A stretch of DNA of 44,353 bases, from positions 1 through 44,353 of the forward strand of contig DJWA01000023.1 in assembly GCA_002440905.1 (NCBI GenBank). The letters are read 5' to 3'. This DNA is from Candidatus Roizmanbacteria bacterium UBA6242. Its GTDB lineage: Bacteria; Patescibacteriota; Microgenomatia; UBA1406; GWC2-37-13. This document shows positions 24,007 to 31,774 of this stretch, in pieces (the stretch's first letter is position 1; each line of letters opens with the position of its first letter). Both the position numbers and the translations under genes were made by a program. The notes below the pieces were generated by a model, which saw only the letters and a program-made list of their open reading frames with translations, was not told the DNA's origin and searched no databases.

Positions 24007-24804
24007 TTATTTCTGCAGATCTACCCTCAAGGAAGGACTCATTGTCGATTTTATATACGCTTTTAGAATGTGTTTCATTCCAACCGCCTCGACAAAAACC
24101 TTGGCATTTTCAACGAGATTACTATCTTCAAAGCTCGACTTCCCTATCATCTGGTGAACAAGTGGAAATTTTGGTTCAGTTTTCCATCTCATGGTTCCAC
24201 CCGAGAACTTCTTAACAAGCTCTTCAGGTTTGGGGGAAATAGTTCCGGCTTTAGGATTGGGCATCAAACCCTTTGGTCCCAAAACCTTGGCGAATTTGGC
24301 AAGTTTAGGCATGAATGAAGGATGAGTAACCAGGATATCAAAATCAATTTTTCCCGACTCAAGTTTTTCCAATACCTTATCGTCAACGATGGCGACCTTG
24401 ACGGTTTTACCCGTTGAGTGAGGAAGCGTAACTTCACCTTTAAGTCCGGTCTCGTCAACATTAAGATGAAGTTCGACCGTTTCGTCGAATTTGGCGGTCT
24501 TCATTTCTTTGACTAGCTTGACCGCGTCTTTTAGTGAATATGATTTTGTTTTGTCAAACATTTTTACCACTTTCTGGTATTTCTTACCACGAATTTTAGC
24601 TCCTGCCTTAACGACTTTCTTTTCCTTTTTTGGTTCAACCTTTTTTTCTTCTTTCTTTTCCTCAACAGCCTTCACTTCTACTTTTTCTTTCGGTTCTTCT
24701 TTTTTCTTGGCCATCTTTTTCATAGCGGCTTTTTCTTTCTGTTCTTTTTTCTGTTCCTTCTCAACGTCTTCCAATCCTAATATTCTAGTTTTTACTTTTC
24801 CCAT
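24007..24804 (-). CDS. rplA: ribosomal protein uL1 with Lys/Glu-rich N-terminal extension, 265 aa
   Basis: Large-subunit protein of the L1 stalk that binds 23S rRNA. The conserved domain starts near residue 70 (RGKKYQKVVKMFDKTKSYSLKDAVKLVKE) and includes KFDETVELHLNVD, LGPKGLMPNPKAGTIS and the C-terminal MRWKTEPKFPLVHQMIGK...IKSTMSPSLRVD. The first 70 residues are almost only K, E, A and V (runs such as KKEQKEKAAMKKMAKKKEE), which standard L1 lacks. It is the last gene of secE-nusG-rplK-rplA, 20 bp behind rplK. Bacterial L1 usually represses this operon by binding its own mRNA; I saw no obvious copy of that site. Confidence 0.95.
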   Translation of the reverse strand: MGKVKTRILGLEDVEKEQKKEQKEKAAMKKMAKKKEEPKEKVEVKAVEEKKEEKKVEPKKEKKVVKAGAKIRGKKYQKVVKMFDKTKSYSLKDAVKLVKEMKTAKFDETVELHLNVDETGLKGEVTLPHSTGKTVKVAIVDDKVLEKLESGKIDFDILVTHPSFMPKLAKFAKVLGPKGLMPNPKAGTISPKPEELVKKFSGGTMRWKTEPKFPLVHQMIGKSSFEDSNLVENAKVFVEAVGMKHILKAYIKSTMSPSLRVDLQK

Positions 24805-24824
24805 TATTACGCGTTCGTAAATTT

Positions 24825-25250
24825 TTAATTTTCAATATCGATACCCATGCTTCGGGCTGTCCCGGCGACGATTTTCTTAGCAGCTTCTACATCGTTTGCA
24901 TTCAAATCGTCCAATTTTTCCTTGGCAATTTCTTCAAGTTGCACTTTCGTTAACTTTCCTACCTTCTCCGTATTCGGCTTACCCGATCCTTTAGCTAAAG
25001 CTATTTTCTTTTTGATCATTGCCGCAACTGGAGGAAGTTTAGTTATAAAAGTAAAGCTTCTGTCTTCAAATACGGTGATGACGGCCGGAATAACCTGCCC
25101 TTTAAGTTTGGCAGTTCTGGCGTTATACTCCTTGATAAAATCCATGATTGGGATTCCATGCTGACCCAACGCTGGTCCAACCGGTGGCGCCGGAGTTGCT
25201 TCTCCAGCTGGAAGATTAAGTTTTACCAATGTTTTTATTTTCTTTGCCAT
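24825..25250 (-). CDS. rplK: ribosomal protein uL11, 141 aa
   Basis: Large-subunit protein at the GTPase-associated centre. The family blocks KLNLPAGEATPAPPVGPALGQHGIPIMDFIKEYNA, VITVFEDRSFTFITKLPPVA and the C-terminal GTARSMGI are present at normal length. It sits 1 bp behind nusG in the conserved order. Confidence 0.97.
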   Translation of the reverse strand: MAKKIKTLVKLNLPAGEATPAPPVGPALGQHGIPIMDFIKEYNARTAKLKGQVIPAVITVFEDRSFTFITKLPPVAAMIKKKIALAKGSGKPNTEKVGKLTKVQLEEIAKEKLDDLNANDVEAAKKIVAGTARSMGIDIEN

Positions 25251-25251
25251 A

Positions 25252-25839
25252 TTAGAGTTTTGTTACTTGTAAAAAGTCCAGTTCAACCGGAGTTTCCCGG
25301 TCGAAAATGGAAACCAATACCTTGACCTTACCTCTTTGATCGTCAATCGCCTCGATTGTACCCAAGAAATCGGCAAACGGTCCTTCGGTGATCTTGACGG
25401 CCTCACCGACCGAAAACTTGGCCTTGAATTTCGGCTGCTCCTGAGTTACAAACTTCATGATTGCGTCAACTTCCTTGTCCGAAATGGGTGTCGGCTTGAG
25501 CCCTGCTCCAACAAATCCGGTGACGCCTTCAGTTGTCCTTACGACCAACCACGAGTCGTCGTCCAAAATCATCTTGACAAGTATATATCCCGGGAAAACT
25601 TTTTCGGTGGCTTTCTGTTTTTTTCCCTTCTTGACAACGACAATTTCACGAGTCGGGATAACCACGTCAAAGATCTTGTCTTCCACTCCCAACGACTTAA
25701 CTCTTTGTTCGAGGGCGGCTTTAACTCTCTGCTCGTAACTTGTCTGGATATGAATAACATACCACTTGGCGCCGGACAAAACCGGAGCGCTTGTTTTTAA
25801 AGCCTCTTTCTGTTCCTTTTGAATCTGATCCTGGTTCAT
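25252..25839 (-). CDS. nusG: transcription elongation factor NusG, 195 aa
   Basis: NGN domain (WYVIHIQTSYEQRVKAALEQRV, IPTREIVVVKKGKKQKATEKVFPGYILVKM, VRTTEGVTGFVG) followed by a C-terminal KOW domain (VKITEGPFADFLGTIEAIDDQRGKVKVLVSIFDRETPVELDF). It binds RNA polymerase and links it to the ribosome or Rho. I chose ATG 25839, which gives a short charged lead-in before the NGN strand; the longer frame from 25878 would overlap secE. Confidence 0.95.
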   Translation of the reverse strand: MNQDQIQKEQKEALKTSAPVLSGAKWYVIHIQTSYEQRVKAALEQRVKSLGVEDKIFDVVIPTREIVVVKKGKKQKATEKVFPGYILVKMILDDDSWLVVRTTEGVTGFVGAGLKPTPISDKEVDAIMKFVTQEQPKFKAKFSVGEAVKITEGPFADFLGTIEAIDDQRGKVKVLVSIFDRETPVELDFLQVTKL

Positions 25840-25852
25840 AAAATATGGGAGT

Positions 25853-26053
25853 TTATCTGAATTTAGTAATAAATTCAAGTCCCTTCGTCAAAAGAATATC
25901 TATTATACCTATATATACCCCGATAATCAAGGAGACTAAAATGACGATCATTGTGAGTCGCACCGTGCTGGGGCGAGATGGCCAACTTACCTTCTTGAGC
26001 TCATCCATTATATCGCCGGTAATATTTTTTCTTATATTTGCCGTGTCTGCCAT
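25853..26053 (-). CDS. secE: preprotein translocase subunit SecE, 66 aa
   Basis: Small single-span SecE: the amphipathic cytoplasmic helix with the motif ELKKVSWPSR (residues about 19-28), then one membrane helix (RLTMIVILVSLIIGVYIGIIDIL). It lies 13 bp ahead of nusG, the order found in most bacteria. A TTGGCA/TAGATA pair with 17 bp between lies upstream (near 26090-26120) as a possible operon promoter. Confidence 0.93.
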   Translation of the reverse strand: MADTANIRKNITGDIMDELKKVSWPSRPSTVRLTMIVILVSLIIGVYIGIIDILLTKGLEFITKFR

Positions 26054-26167
26054 TTTGATTGTCTTCTTGAATAATAAACTGATATCTATCTAACATATCC
26101 TGGTCGCTATGCCAAGATGACTAATATTGTAGCATAAAATAATCCTTTAGCTATCATTAATTAATAG

Positions 26168-26173
26168 TATATT
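26168..26173 (+). promoter_or_regulatory. -10 element, 6 nt before ATG at 26180
   Basis: TATATT, then TATATT again and the ATG. Very AT-rich surroundings lower the value of the match. Confidence 0.35.
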
Positions 26174-26179
26174 TATATT

Positions 26180-26812
26180 ATGTCCAAAGAAATCGTCCAT
26201 TCTGTCATTTTGGTTATCGCGGTTGTTCTGACGTTCGTCTTTCCCGAGACTCCTCTCGCCCAATACGATTTACAGATATCGGCAGGGCTTTTTGTATTCC
26301 TATACCTTACTAAAAGGTTTTTTATAAAGAGGGACTCCTATTCAAGACTTATCGAATCGGTGGTGTTCACGCTCATCATCCTTGGAATCGTCAACTCAAC
26401 GGGTGGCACATCCTCGCCGTTTTTCTTCCTAATATATTTCCTTCTCTTTTCTCTAAGTCTTATGCTTGAGCCGATTATTTCGATAACGATGACGCTATCA
26501 CTTATCGTCTTCTATTTATTAACTATGCCTCAAAGTCAAGATATGAAAAGCCTTCTTCCGATCATATCCATGGCCTTCCTTACCCCATTTGCCTTGTATA
26601 TGGGCCAAGAACACATAGAAGCCCAAAAGAACAAGGTTAAAAACGAGAGACTCCAGGTAGACACCTTCCTATTTCTGTCGTTACTCCTCAAGAACCACAT
26701 AAAAAACATCAAGGAAGCTGTGGAAAACTACGTTGGCGACCACGAACTTGGCATCATAAGGAAATCGGCCGCCAGAATGGAAAAGTTGATCGAGAAGTTC
26801 GAAAAGAACTAA
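26180..26812 (+). CDS. sensor-like multi-span membrane protein lacking a kinase domain, 210 aa
   Basis: Five or six membrane helices (residues about 5-145) end in a cytoplasmic coiled-coil-like helix (about 147-210). The motif NSTGGTSSPFFFLIYFLLFSLSLML resembles the N-terminal membrane sensor region of some bacterial histidine kinases, where a TGG..SPF turn follows helix 3. There is no His-box or ATPase domain in this gene or the next. It lies directly upstream of surface module 1, with its stop 1 bp from the next ATG, so it may act in envelope assembly or sensing. Function is inferred weakly. Confidence 0.6.
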   Translation: MSKEIVHSVILVIAVVLTFVFPETPLAQYDLQISAGLFVFLYLTKRFFIKRDSYSRLIESVVFTLIILGIVNSTGGTSSPFFFLIYFLLFSLSLMLEPIISITMTLSLIVFYLLTMPQSQDMKSLLPIISMAFLTPFALYMGQEHIEAQKNKVKNERLQVDTFLFLSLLLKNHIKNIKEAVENYVGDHELGIIRKSAARMEKLIEKFEKN

Positions 26813-26813
26813 T

Positions 26814-27551
26814 ATGCGTAAAAATATCCTAAGGGCGGTTGCCGTTTTTCTCCTTTTTATCCTTTCAACAGGAATAATATCGGCTGTTAGTATGGAATCA
26901 CCCAGATTCCAGATAGATAACGCCAACGTCAATTCCGCCTCAGGTAACAAGTCTTCTTCTGGATACAAGCTTTCAGACACTATTGGTCAAACTGCCGCCG
27001 GCCGATTCTCTTCTTCGGGATTCATTGTCAGAGCAGGATTCCAGTATATACACTCGATCATTCCCTTCCAGTTCTCGATATCTGACATTAATGTCAATCT
27101 TGGTACTCTGGCTCCTGGTATGCCGTCAACAGCAACAACGGTTCTAACCGTCAGTTTTGGTTCCGCCGGCCAATACCAAGTAACTGCGATTGAGGACGGA
27201 CCCTTAAAGACCTTAAACGACGCAAATACAATCGACGACACGACTTGTGACGGTGGAGCTGAGACGTGTGACGAATCAACCGCAAAGACATGGAGTTCCA
27301 GTTCAGCCTACGGGTTTGGATATAACATGAGTGGAGACGACATACCGACAGACTTTACGACCGCTTCCCATTATCGTCCATTTCCAGACAGAACCGAACC
27401 AACGCCGGAACCGGCGGCCATAGTTATGTCATCGGTTAATGTTGGGCGCGACCGACAGGCAACATTAACATTTAAGGCAAACATATCACCTATTCAGCCT
27501 CTTGGAAGTTATCAAACGATCGTTAATTTTGTGGCGACGCCCGGATTCTAA
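26814..27551 (+). CDS. exported beta-rich surface protein, module 1, 245 aa
   Basis: An N-terminal signal peptide (about 1-25, AVAVFLLFILSTGIISAVS) is followed by a Ser/Gly-rich start (GNKSSSGYKLSDTIGQTAAGRFSSSGFIVRAGFQY) and a beta-sandwich-like domain with FSISDINVNLGTLAPG and an Asp/Cys-rich loop (DTTCDGGAETCDE). The C-terminus ends IVNFVATPGF. The last 100 residues resemble the C-terminus of the larger protein at 31775 (same CDG..TC/E..S..W....YG.GY...FT pattern and final aromatic). Together with the next gene it looks like a WxL-like protein and its partner, but the family call is tentative. Confidence 0.6.
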   Translation: MRKNILRAVAVFLLFILSTGIISAVSMESPRFQIDNANVNSASGNKSSSGYKLSDTIGQTAAGRFSSSGFIVRAGFQYIHSIIPFQFSISDINVNLGTLAPGMPSTATTVLTVSFGSAGQYQVTAIEDGPLKTLNDANTIDDTTCDGGAETCDESTAKTWSSSSAYGFGYNMSGDDIPTDFTTASHYRPFPDRTEPTPEPAAIVMSSVNVGRDRQATLTFKANISPIQPLGSYQTIVNFVATPGF

Positions 27552-27552
27552 T

Positions 27553-28542
27553 ATGAAAAAATCAACGCTTATTGCCATACTGACGATAGTCATAGCTCTT
27601 TTCGGAGTCGTCAAAGGGGTGTTGGCCCAACAAGTATCCCTTTCGATATCTCCCCCTATTATAGACGCCGTCATGAAACCAGGGAAATCCATTATGGTCG
27701 CCTACAATATAAAAAACAGTGGTGACCCGGTCATTGTCAATACCAGGGTCGTAAGCTTTGAACCCCGGGATAATTTTGGCAATGTTAGGCTCAAAGATAA
27801 GGCTATTGGACCGGTCCGCTTCTCCTTGGATAATGCCCATTTGGAGTTGGAAGAGCCTTTTTTTCTTGATACCGGAGCCACCCAACAACTTTTATTGCGG
27901 ATGAGGTTACCTGAAAACGTCCCGAACGCCGACCACTATTACTCCCTACTAGTCCAAACCACGTCCCCGACAACTGTTGAAGGAGTCGCCTCATCGCGGG
28001 CTCGCGCCACCATAGGCTCGAATATTCTCATCACAGTCACAGATTCGGGTGTAATAGACATAAAACCAAGGGTAACCATATTCGAAACCCTGTCGAAGTT
28101 CAAGATTACTCTTTTCGGTAAATCCATAAAGATATTTGATAGCTTGGATAAAGTACCAGTCGTCCTTTATATCGAAAACAACGGTTCCAATAAAATCGTA
28201 CCCGGAGGAAAAATAAGTCTCCATGGAGCATTCGGTCAGTCGGCCGATTATGAAATCCTTCCAAAAAACATACTCTCGAATTCGCAAAGGCTAATAGAAG
28301 CGACGCCGTCGGCAGATCTGGCAAACGGCCTTTCCCTCCCCCCAACCTCTCTTACATTGAAAGGCCTTTTTATCGGAAAATACAATCTTTCCGCCAATAT
28401 TAACTTCGGAGAAAATTCTCCAACTGTCTTTGGATCGACTATTTTTTTCGGATTTCCTTTCAAAATCTTAGGCGGCGTTATTTTCATAATCGCAGTCACC
28501 GTTTTCCTGACAAAAAGATTTTCAAAAGACGATGAGGATTAA
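27553..28542 (+). CDS. membrane-anchored Ig-like partner protein (DUF916/WxL-interacting-like), module 1, 329 aa
   Basis: Signal peptide at about 1-25, then two beta-sandwich domains: LSISPPIIDAVMKPGKSIMVAYNIKNSGDPVIVNTRVVSFEP (about 28-70) and a second domain from about 150 with VPVVLYIENNGSNKIVPGGKISL. It ends with one membrane helix (ILGGVIFIIAVTVFLTKRF) and a short charged tail. The opening motif '..ISPP..D..VKPG...' and this layout are shared with DUF916-type proteins of Gram-positive bacteria that hold WxL proteins at the wall. The gene starts 1 bp after the previous stop; ATG 27553 is chosen because it precedes the signal peptide. Confidence 0.65.
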   Translation: MKKSTLIAILTIVIALFGVVKGVLAQQVSLSISPPIIDAVMKPGKSIMVAYNIKNSGDPVIVNTRVVSFEPRDNFGNVRLKDKAIGPVRFSLDNAHLELEEPFFLDTGATQQLLLRMRLPENVPNADHYYSLLVQTTSPTTVEGVASSRARATIGSNILITVTDSGVIDIKPRVTIFETLSKFKITLFGKSIKIFDSLDKVPVVLYIENNGSNKIVPGGKISLHGAFGQSADYEILPKNILSNSQRLIEATPSADLANGLSLPPTSLTLKGLFIGKYNLSANINFGENSPTVFGSTIFFGFPFKILGGVIFIIAVTVFLTKRFSKDDED

Positions 28543-28641
28543 GGGAATATCGAAAATAATTGGACATTTCAACAATCCGCACTTCGCTTTTTGTAGCATA
28601 TAGTCCGTGGACACCAATAATCCTTCGTGATCAAATGGATT

Positions 28642-29277
28642 ATGAGTTATCCAAAAATACTCAAAAAAATCAAAAAATTCTGGTTGGAAATTATCCTAAT
28701 TTCCATAGCCCTCGTTGTCACCATTTCATCAATAGTCCTATATCTTTTATCTACCCCGAAGGGAATCGATAATATAAGCGACAATACGTCAACGGCATTT
28801 GAAACCGACGCAAAAGTTGAAAAAATGTACGTAGACGTATCCGGAGCTGTAAATATTCCAGGCCTTTATGAAGCCTCAAATACCGATAGACTTAAAAATT
28901 TGATTGAAAAGGCTGGAGGGTTAACCCCCGACGCCGACAAGGACTATTTTGCGATAAACTTTAACCTAGCCAACCGCGTTGTCGATGAGCAGAAAATATA
29001 CATTCCAACGGTTTGGGAAGTCAGTAACGGCTATTACATAGATAATACCACCCAAACCAATGAGCCTTTATCAAATAGGAACAATGATTTAAGCCTTGAG
29101 ACTATAAGCGTAAACGAAGCGACTCTTGAGGAGCTTGACACCCTTCCGGGAGTTGGAAAGATCACAGCTCAGAAGATCATTGATAATCGGCCATATGGGG
29201 CTTTACAAGAGCTTATTGATAGAAAGATTTTGGGCAAAACCGTCTATGAAAACATAAAAATTCTGATAGGAATTTGA
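28642..29277 (+). CDS. comEA: ComEA-like DNA receptor, 211 aa
   Basis: A membrane anchor (about 15-40, WLEIILISIALVVTISSIVLYLL) is followed by an SLBB domain (KMYVDVSGAVNIPGLYEASNTDRLKNLIEKAGGLT...NLANRVVDEQKIYIPT, about 65-125). A C-terminal helix-hairpin-helix domain (SVNEATLEELDTLPGVGKITAQKIIDNRPYGALQELIDRKILG, about 155-200) binds double-stranded DNA. This is the ComEA layout, which captures DNA outside the membrane for uptake. The comEC channel gene follows 1 bp later. I chose ATG 28642 over an in-frame GTG at 28627 because it puts the basic lead before the helix. Confidence 0.9.
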   Translation: MSYPKILKKIKKFWLEIILISIALVVTISSIVLYLLSTPKGIDNISDNTSTAFETDAKVEKMYVDVSGAVNIPGLYEASNTDRLKNLIEKAGGLTPDADKDYFAINFNLANRVVDEQKIYIPTVWEVSNGYYIDNTTQTNEPLSNRNNDLSLETISVNEATLEELDTLPGVGKITAQKIIDNRPYGALQELIDRKILGKTVYENIKILIGI

Positions 29278-29278
29278 C

Positions 29279-30064
29279 ATGGAGTTTTCGCCTTCTATTT
29301 TTACATCGGTTATCGATAGCTATCTTCCGGAACCACAAGCCTCCCTTTTAAACGGAATAATATTTGGCGTCGACTTGAAGACAACAAAGTCCTTCTACCA
29401 ACAGCTTAAGATTGTCGGATTGCTCCATTTAGTCGTGTTATCTGGGAGTAACATCACCCTTATTGGAGCTGTCGTGGGGAACCTAACCGCCTATTTTAGC
29501 AAACGTATCTCAATACTGATAACCGTACTAACAATCATTTCTTTTGTTATGTTTGTCGGACCACAAGCCCCGATTGTCAGAGCAGGTATTATGGGTATTT
29601 TAACGTACGTAGCAATTCTGACAGGTAGAAGAAACATCGCACTATACTCTCTCATTTTGTCGGCTATTTTTATAGGAGTCGTTTTTCCTAAATGGCTGAC
29701 CAGCATTTCCATGCAACTTTCATATGGTGCGACCCTAGGTCTAATATTATTTGGTAGAAAAGATGTACGAAACCCTGTCTATGGAGAGTTGCGGACTTCT
29801 TTGGCGGCGCAGATTTTTACAACACCTCTTATCTTCATATGTTTTAAGCAGATCTCCTTCATTTCCCCCTTTGCCAACATTCTAGTAGCCCCAATAATCA
29901 GCCCTTTAATGATCTTTGGTTTTTTGACCGCTTTTTTGGGTAAGATTAATTATCTCGCCGGTTTATTACCTGCATATATTTGCTACGGACTTCTTACATA
30001 TATGGTTTGGGTAATTGAGTTGCTATCCAAACTACCCTTTGCTTTTTATCAGTTAGGAAACTAA
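29279..30064 (+). CDS. ComEC/Rec2 channel domain as a separate protein, 261 aa
   Basis: This is the ComEC competence domain alone: GIIFGVDLKTTKSFYQQLKIVGLLHLVVLSGSNITLIGAVV (about 25-65), GPQAPIVRAGIMGILTYVAILTGRRN (about 90-115), WLTSISMQLSYGATLGLILFG (about 140-162) and several more hydrophobic helices. It should form the single-stranded DNA channel in the membrane. The N-terminal OB-like domain and the C-terminal metallo-hydrolase of standard ComEC are absent; the hydrolase is encoded by the next gene, whose ATG overlaps this stop (TAATG). Confidence 0.9.
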   Translation: MEFSPSIFTSVIDSYLPEPQASLLNGIIFGVDLKTTKSFYQQLKIVGLLHLVVLSGSNITLIGAVVGNLTAYFSKRISILITVLTIISFVMFVGPQAPIVRAGIMGILTYVAILTGRRNIALYSLILSAIFIGVVFPKWLTSISMQLSYGATLGLILFGRKDVRNPVYGELRTSLAAQIFTTPLIFICFKQISFISPFANILVAPIISPLMIFGFLTAFLGKINYLAGLLPAYICYGLLTYMVWVIELLSKLPFAFYQLGN

Positions 30065-30897
30065 TGCAGGATTCCCCTATTTCGGCTAAATCCTTATTCA
30101 TTGCCGCCGTCATTTCCCTGAAGATCGTCTTCGTGGTCTTCCTACATCATATGACCGATTCGCGGACAAAAATCGTATTCTGCGATGTCGGACAAGGAAA
30201 TGCTGCTTATATCAGGATAGCGAATAGATATGACCTGGTTATAGATACAGGTCCAGATAAGAGCGTCCTACAATGCCTTGGCAAACATATGCCCTTTTAC
30301 GACCGGGAAATAGAATTAGTGATTATCACCCATTCCGACTACGACCATTACGGAGGTGCTCTATCTATAATTGATCGATATAGAATCGGTCAAATCTCCA
30401 TCAATAACCTCAACAAGAATGATCTTGGCCTAAAAAAATTAAAAAACAAGATTCTGACCAATGGCATAAAGACAGTATCTCGTTATCGCGGGGATAAAAT
30501 AAAGCTAGGAGACGGGCTTGTCACTTTTTATTGGCCGTCCGTTGATTTTAACCCGGCAGACGGAAATGAAGACAGCAGTATCTTTGACTATCAGGAAGGG
30601 GGGTTTAGATTGTTATTTACGGGAGATTCATCGCCCGATATGCAAAATAGGCTGACTTATCGGGACATAAAAGGTATCGACATACTCATGGTACCCCATC
30701 ATGGCTCCCGTAATGGTCTAACAGAAAAATTATTACGTTTAGCAGATCCCAATGTCGCTGTGATAAGCGTCGGTAAAAACAACCCTTTTGGACACCCTCA
30801 TAAGTCTATTTTAGACCTAATTAAGGCTAAGAAAATAAAAATATTGCGGACGGATGAAGATGGAGATATTAAATTTATCCTAGGAGGATCGACTTGA
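30064..30897 (+). CDS. ComEC-type metallo-beta-lactamase-fold protein, 277 aa
   Basis: This equals the C-terminal MBL domain of ComEC. After one N-terminal membrane helix (FIAAVISLKIVFVVFLHHM) it shows FCDVGQGNAAYIRI...DLVIDTGP, the metal motif ITHSDYDHYGG, LLFTGDSS and PHHGSRNG, then VISVGKNNPFGHPH. In ComEC this domain is thought to degrade the non-transported DNA strand. It is coupled to the channel gene by a 1-bp overlap. Its 3' end overlaps the convergent PaaX-like gene by 23 bp. Confidence 0.9.
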   Translation: MQDSPISAKSLFIAAVISLKIVFVVFLHHMTDSRTKIVFCDVGQGNAAYIRIANRYDLVIDTGPDKSVLQCLGKHMPFYDREIELVIITHSDYDHYGGALSIIDRYRIGQISINNLNKNDLGLKKLKNKILTNGIKTVSRYRGDKIKLGDGLVTFYWPSVDFNPADGNEDSSIFDYQEGGFRLLFTGDSSPDMQNRLTYRDIKGIDILMVPHHGSRNGLTEKLLRLADPNVAVISVGKNNPFGHPHKSILDLIKAKKIKILRTDEDGDIKFILGGST

Positions 30898-31612
30898 TCT
30901 CTCGGAATATGTTCCACCCTTCAAACCCGATCCAACTTTCGCCCATAAGTTCCTTAGGCAAACCGGGGTCTTGACGAAGCAAGACAATGTATTCCGAAAC
31001 TATCTTTTTAAGTTTGTCGCTTTTCTCGTCGCCTGTTGACAGTATGCCGTGCCATTTCTTGAAGAGCTCTCTATAGGATCGGTCAAGGTCGGCCTTATTC
31101 CATACTTTTTCAATGAGAATATCGCGGTCTCCGTAAACGGGCACACCTTCAAAAGCCTGAACGTATTTCTCTTCCTCTTTCTGGGAAACCAAATCTTTAA
31201 GAGTGTCAATAACCGGGTGAGGAGTTAACCAGAAAGACCTATGCCAAGGACCAAGCCCCCAACCCTGCATCTCGCGGCGCAAACGATCTCGTATCTCCCG
31301 CTTATTCTCAGGGATTTCATAAGATATAATCCTCCACTTGCCGTCCCAGGTGTTATTAAGGTATCTAAAAAACGAAAATTCTAGACAAAGTTCGTTAAAA
31401 CCTTTCTCTGTTATCTTGTAGGAATTATCCGTTTCGGTTTTTTCTATCGATCCTTCTTTTATTAAAGCCGACAGAGTACCTCGGGTTTTTTGATTTAATG
31501 TGAGATCGAATACTTTCTGAATAATTTCGTTTAAGGTAACAGCAGAAAAGTCAACGCCCGCTATAAGAAATAATGATAGTAAAATCTTCGTCCGTCTTTC
31601 TTTAACTCCCAT
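30875..31612 (-). CDS. PaaX-like transcriptional regulator, 245 aa
   Basis: An N-terminal winged helix (RRTKILLSLFLIAGVDFSAVTLNEIIQKVFDLT...GTLSALIKEGSIEKTETDNSYKITEKG, residues 5-75) is followed by a central Cas2-like ferredoxin-fold region (WDGKWRIISYEIPENKREIRDRLRREMQGWGLGPWHRSFWLTPH, about 92-135) and the PaaX C-terminal block (LLRQDPGLPKELMGESWIGFEGW). PaaX proteins repress operons by binding palindromes. ATG 31612 is chosen because a TTGACA/TACATT promoter lies 9 nt upstream and inside the longer frame. It is divergent from surface module 2, its likely target. Confidence 0.85.
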   Translation of the reverse strand: MGVKERRTKILLSLFLIAGVDFSAVTLNEIIQKVFDLTLNQKTRGTLSALIKEGSIEKTETDNSYKITEKGFNELCLEFSFFRYLNNTWDGKWRIISYEIPENKREIRDRLRREMQGWGLGPWHRSFWLTPHPVIDTLKDLVSQKEEEKYVQAFEGVPVYGDRDILIEKVWNKADLDRSYRELFKKWHGILSTGDEKSDKLKKIVSEYIVLLRQDPGLPKELMGESWIGFEGWNIFREIKSILLG

Positions 31613-31621
31613 ACAAGTAAC

Positions 31622-31650
31622 AATGTAACAGACGGAAAATATTCTGTCAA
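31622..31650 (-). promoter_or_regulatory. promoter of PaaX-like regulator
   Basis: Minus strand TTGACA (31650-31645), 17 bp, TACATT (31627-31622), then 9 nt to ATG 31612. Confidence 0.7.
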
Positions 31651-31701
31651 GTGTAATCATTAGCTTCCGTTTTATTAATGTATTTATTTAGAGCTAACTA
31701 A

Positions 31702-31717
31702 TACTATTTCTATAGTA
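31702..31717. promoter_or_regulatory. candidate operator between divergent promoters
   Basis: Perfect inverted repeat TACTAT-TTCT-ATAGTA in the 162-bp gap between the PaaX-like gene and surface module 2, between the two promoters. This is the expected place for the regulator's own site. AT-rich sequence makes chance palindromes easy. Confidence 0.35.
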
Positions 31718-31738
31718 GTTATTTCTTACAAATAGCCC

Positions 31739-31767
31739 TTGACAATTTTATTATTGATGTTCATAAT
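31739..31767 (+). promoter_or_regulatory. promoter of surface module 2
   Basis: TTGACA (31739-31744), 17 bp, CATAAT (31762-31767), 7 nt to ATG 31775. Near-consensus and well spaced; it fixes the start of the downstream gene. Confidence 0.75.
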
Positions 31768-31774
31768 GAAACTT

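Noticed and set aside
26054..26179. Search for a tRNA-Trp gene before secE
   Set aside because: The common bacterial neighbour is missing; the 126 bp do not fold as a cloverleaf and are too AT-rich.
30875..31612. Possible CRISPR Cas2 protein
   Set aside because: The middle domain resembles Cas2, but the winged helix and PaaX C-terminal block, plus absence of any repeat array or other cas gene, point to a regulator.
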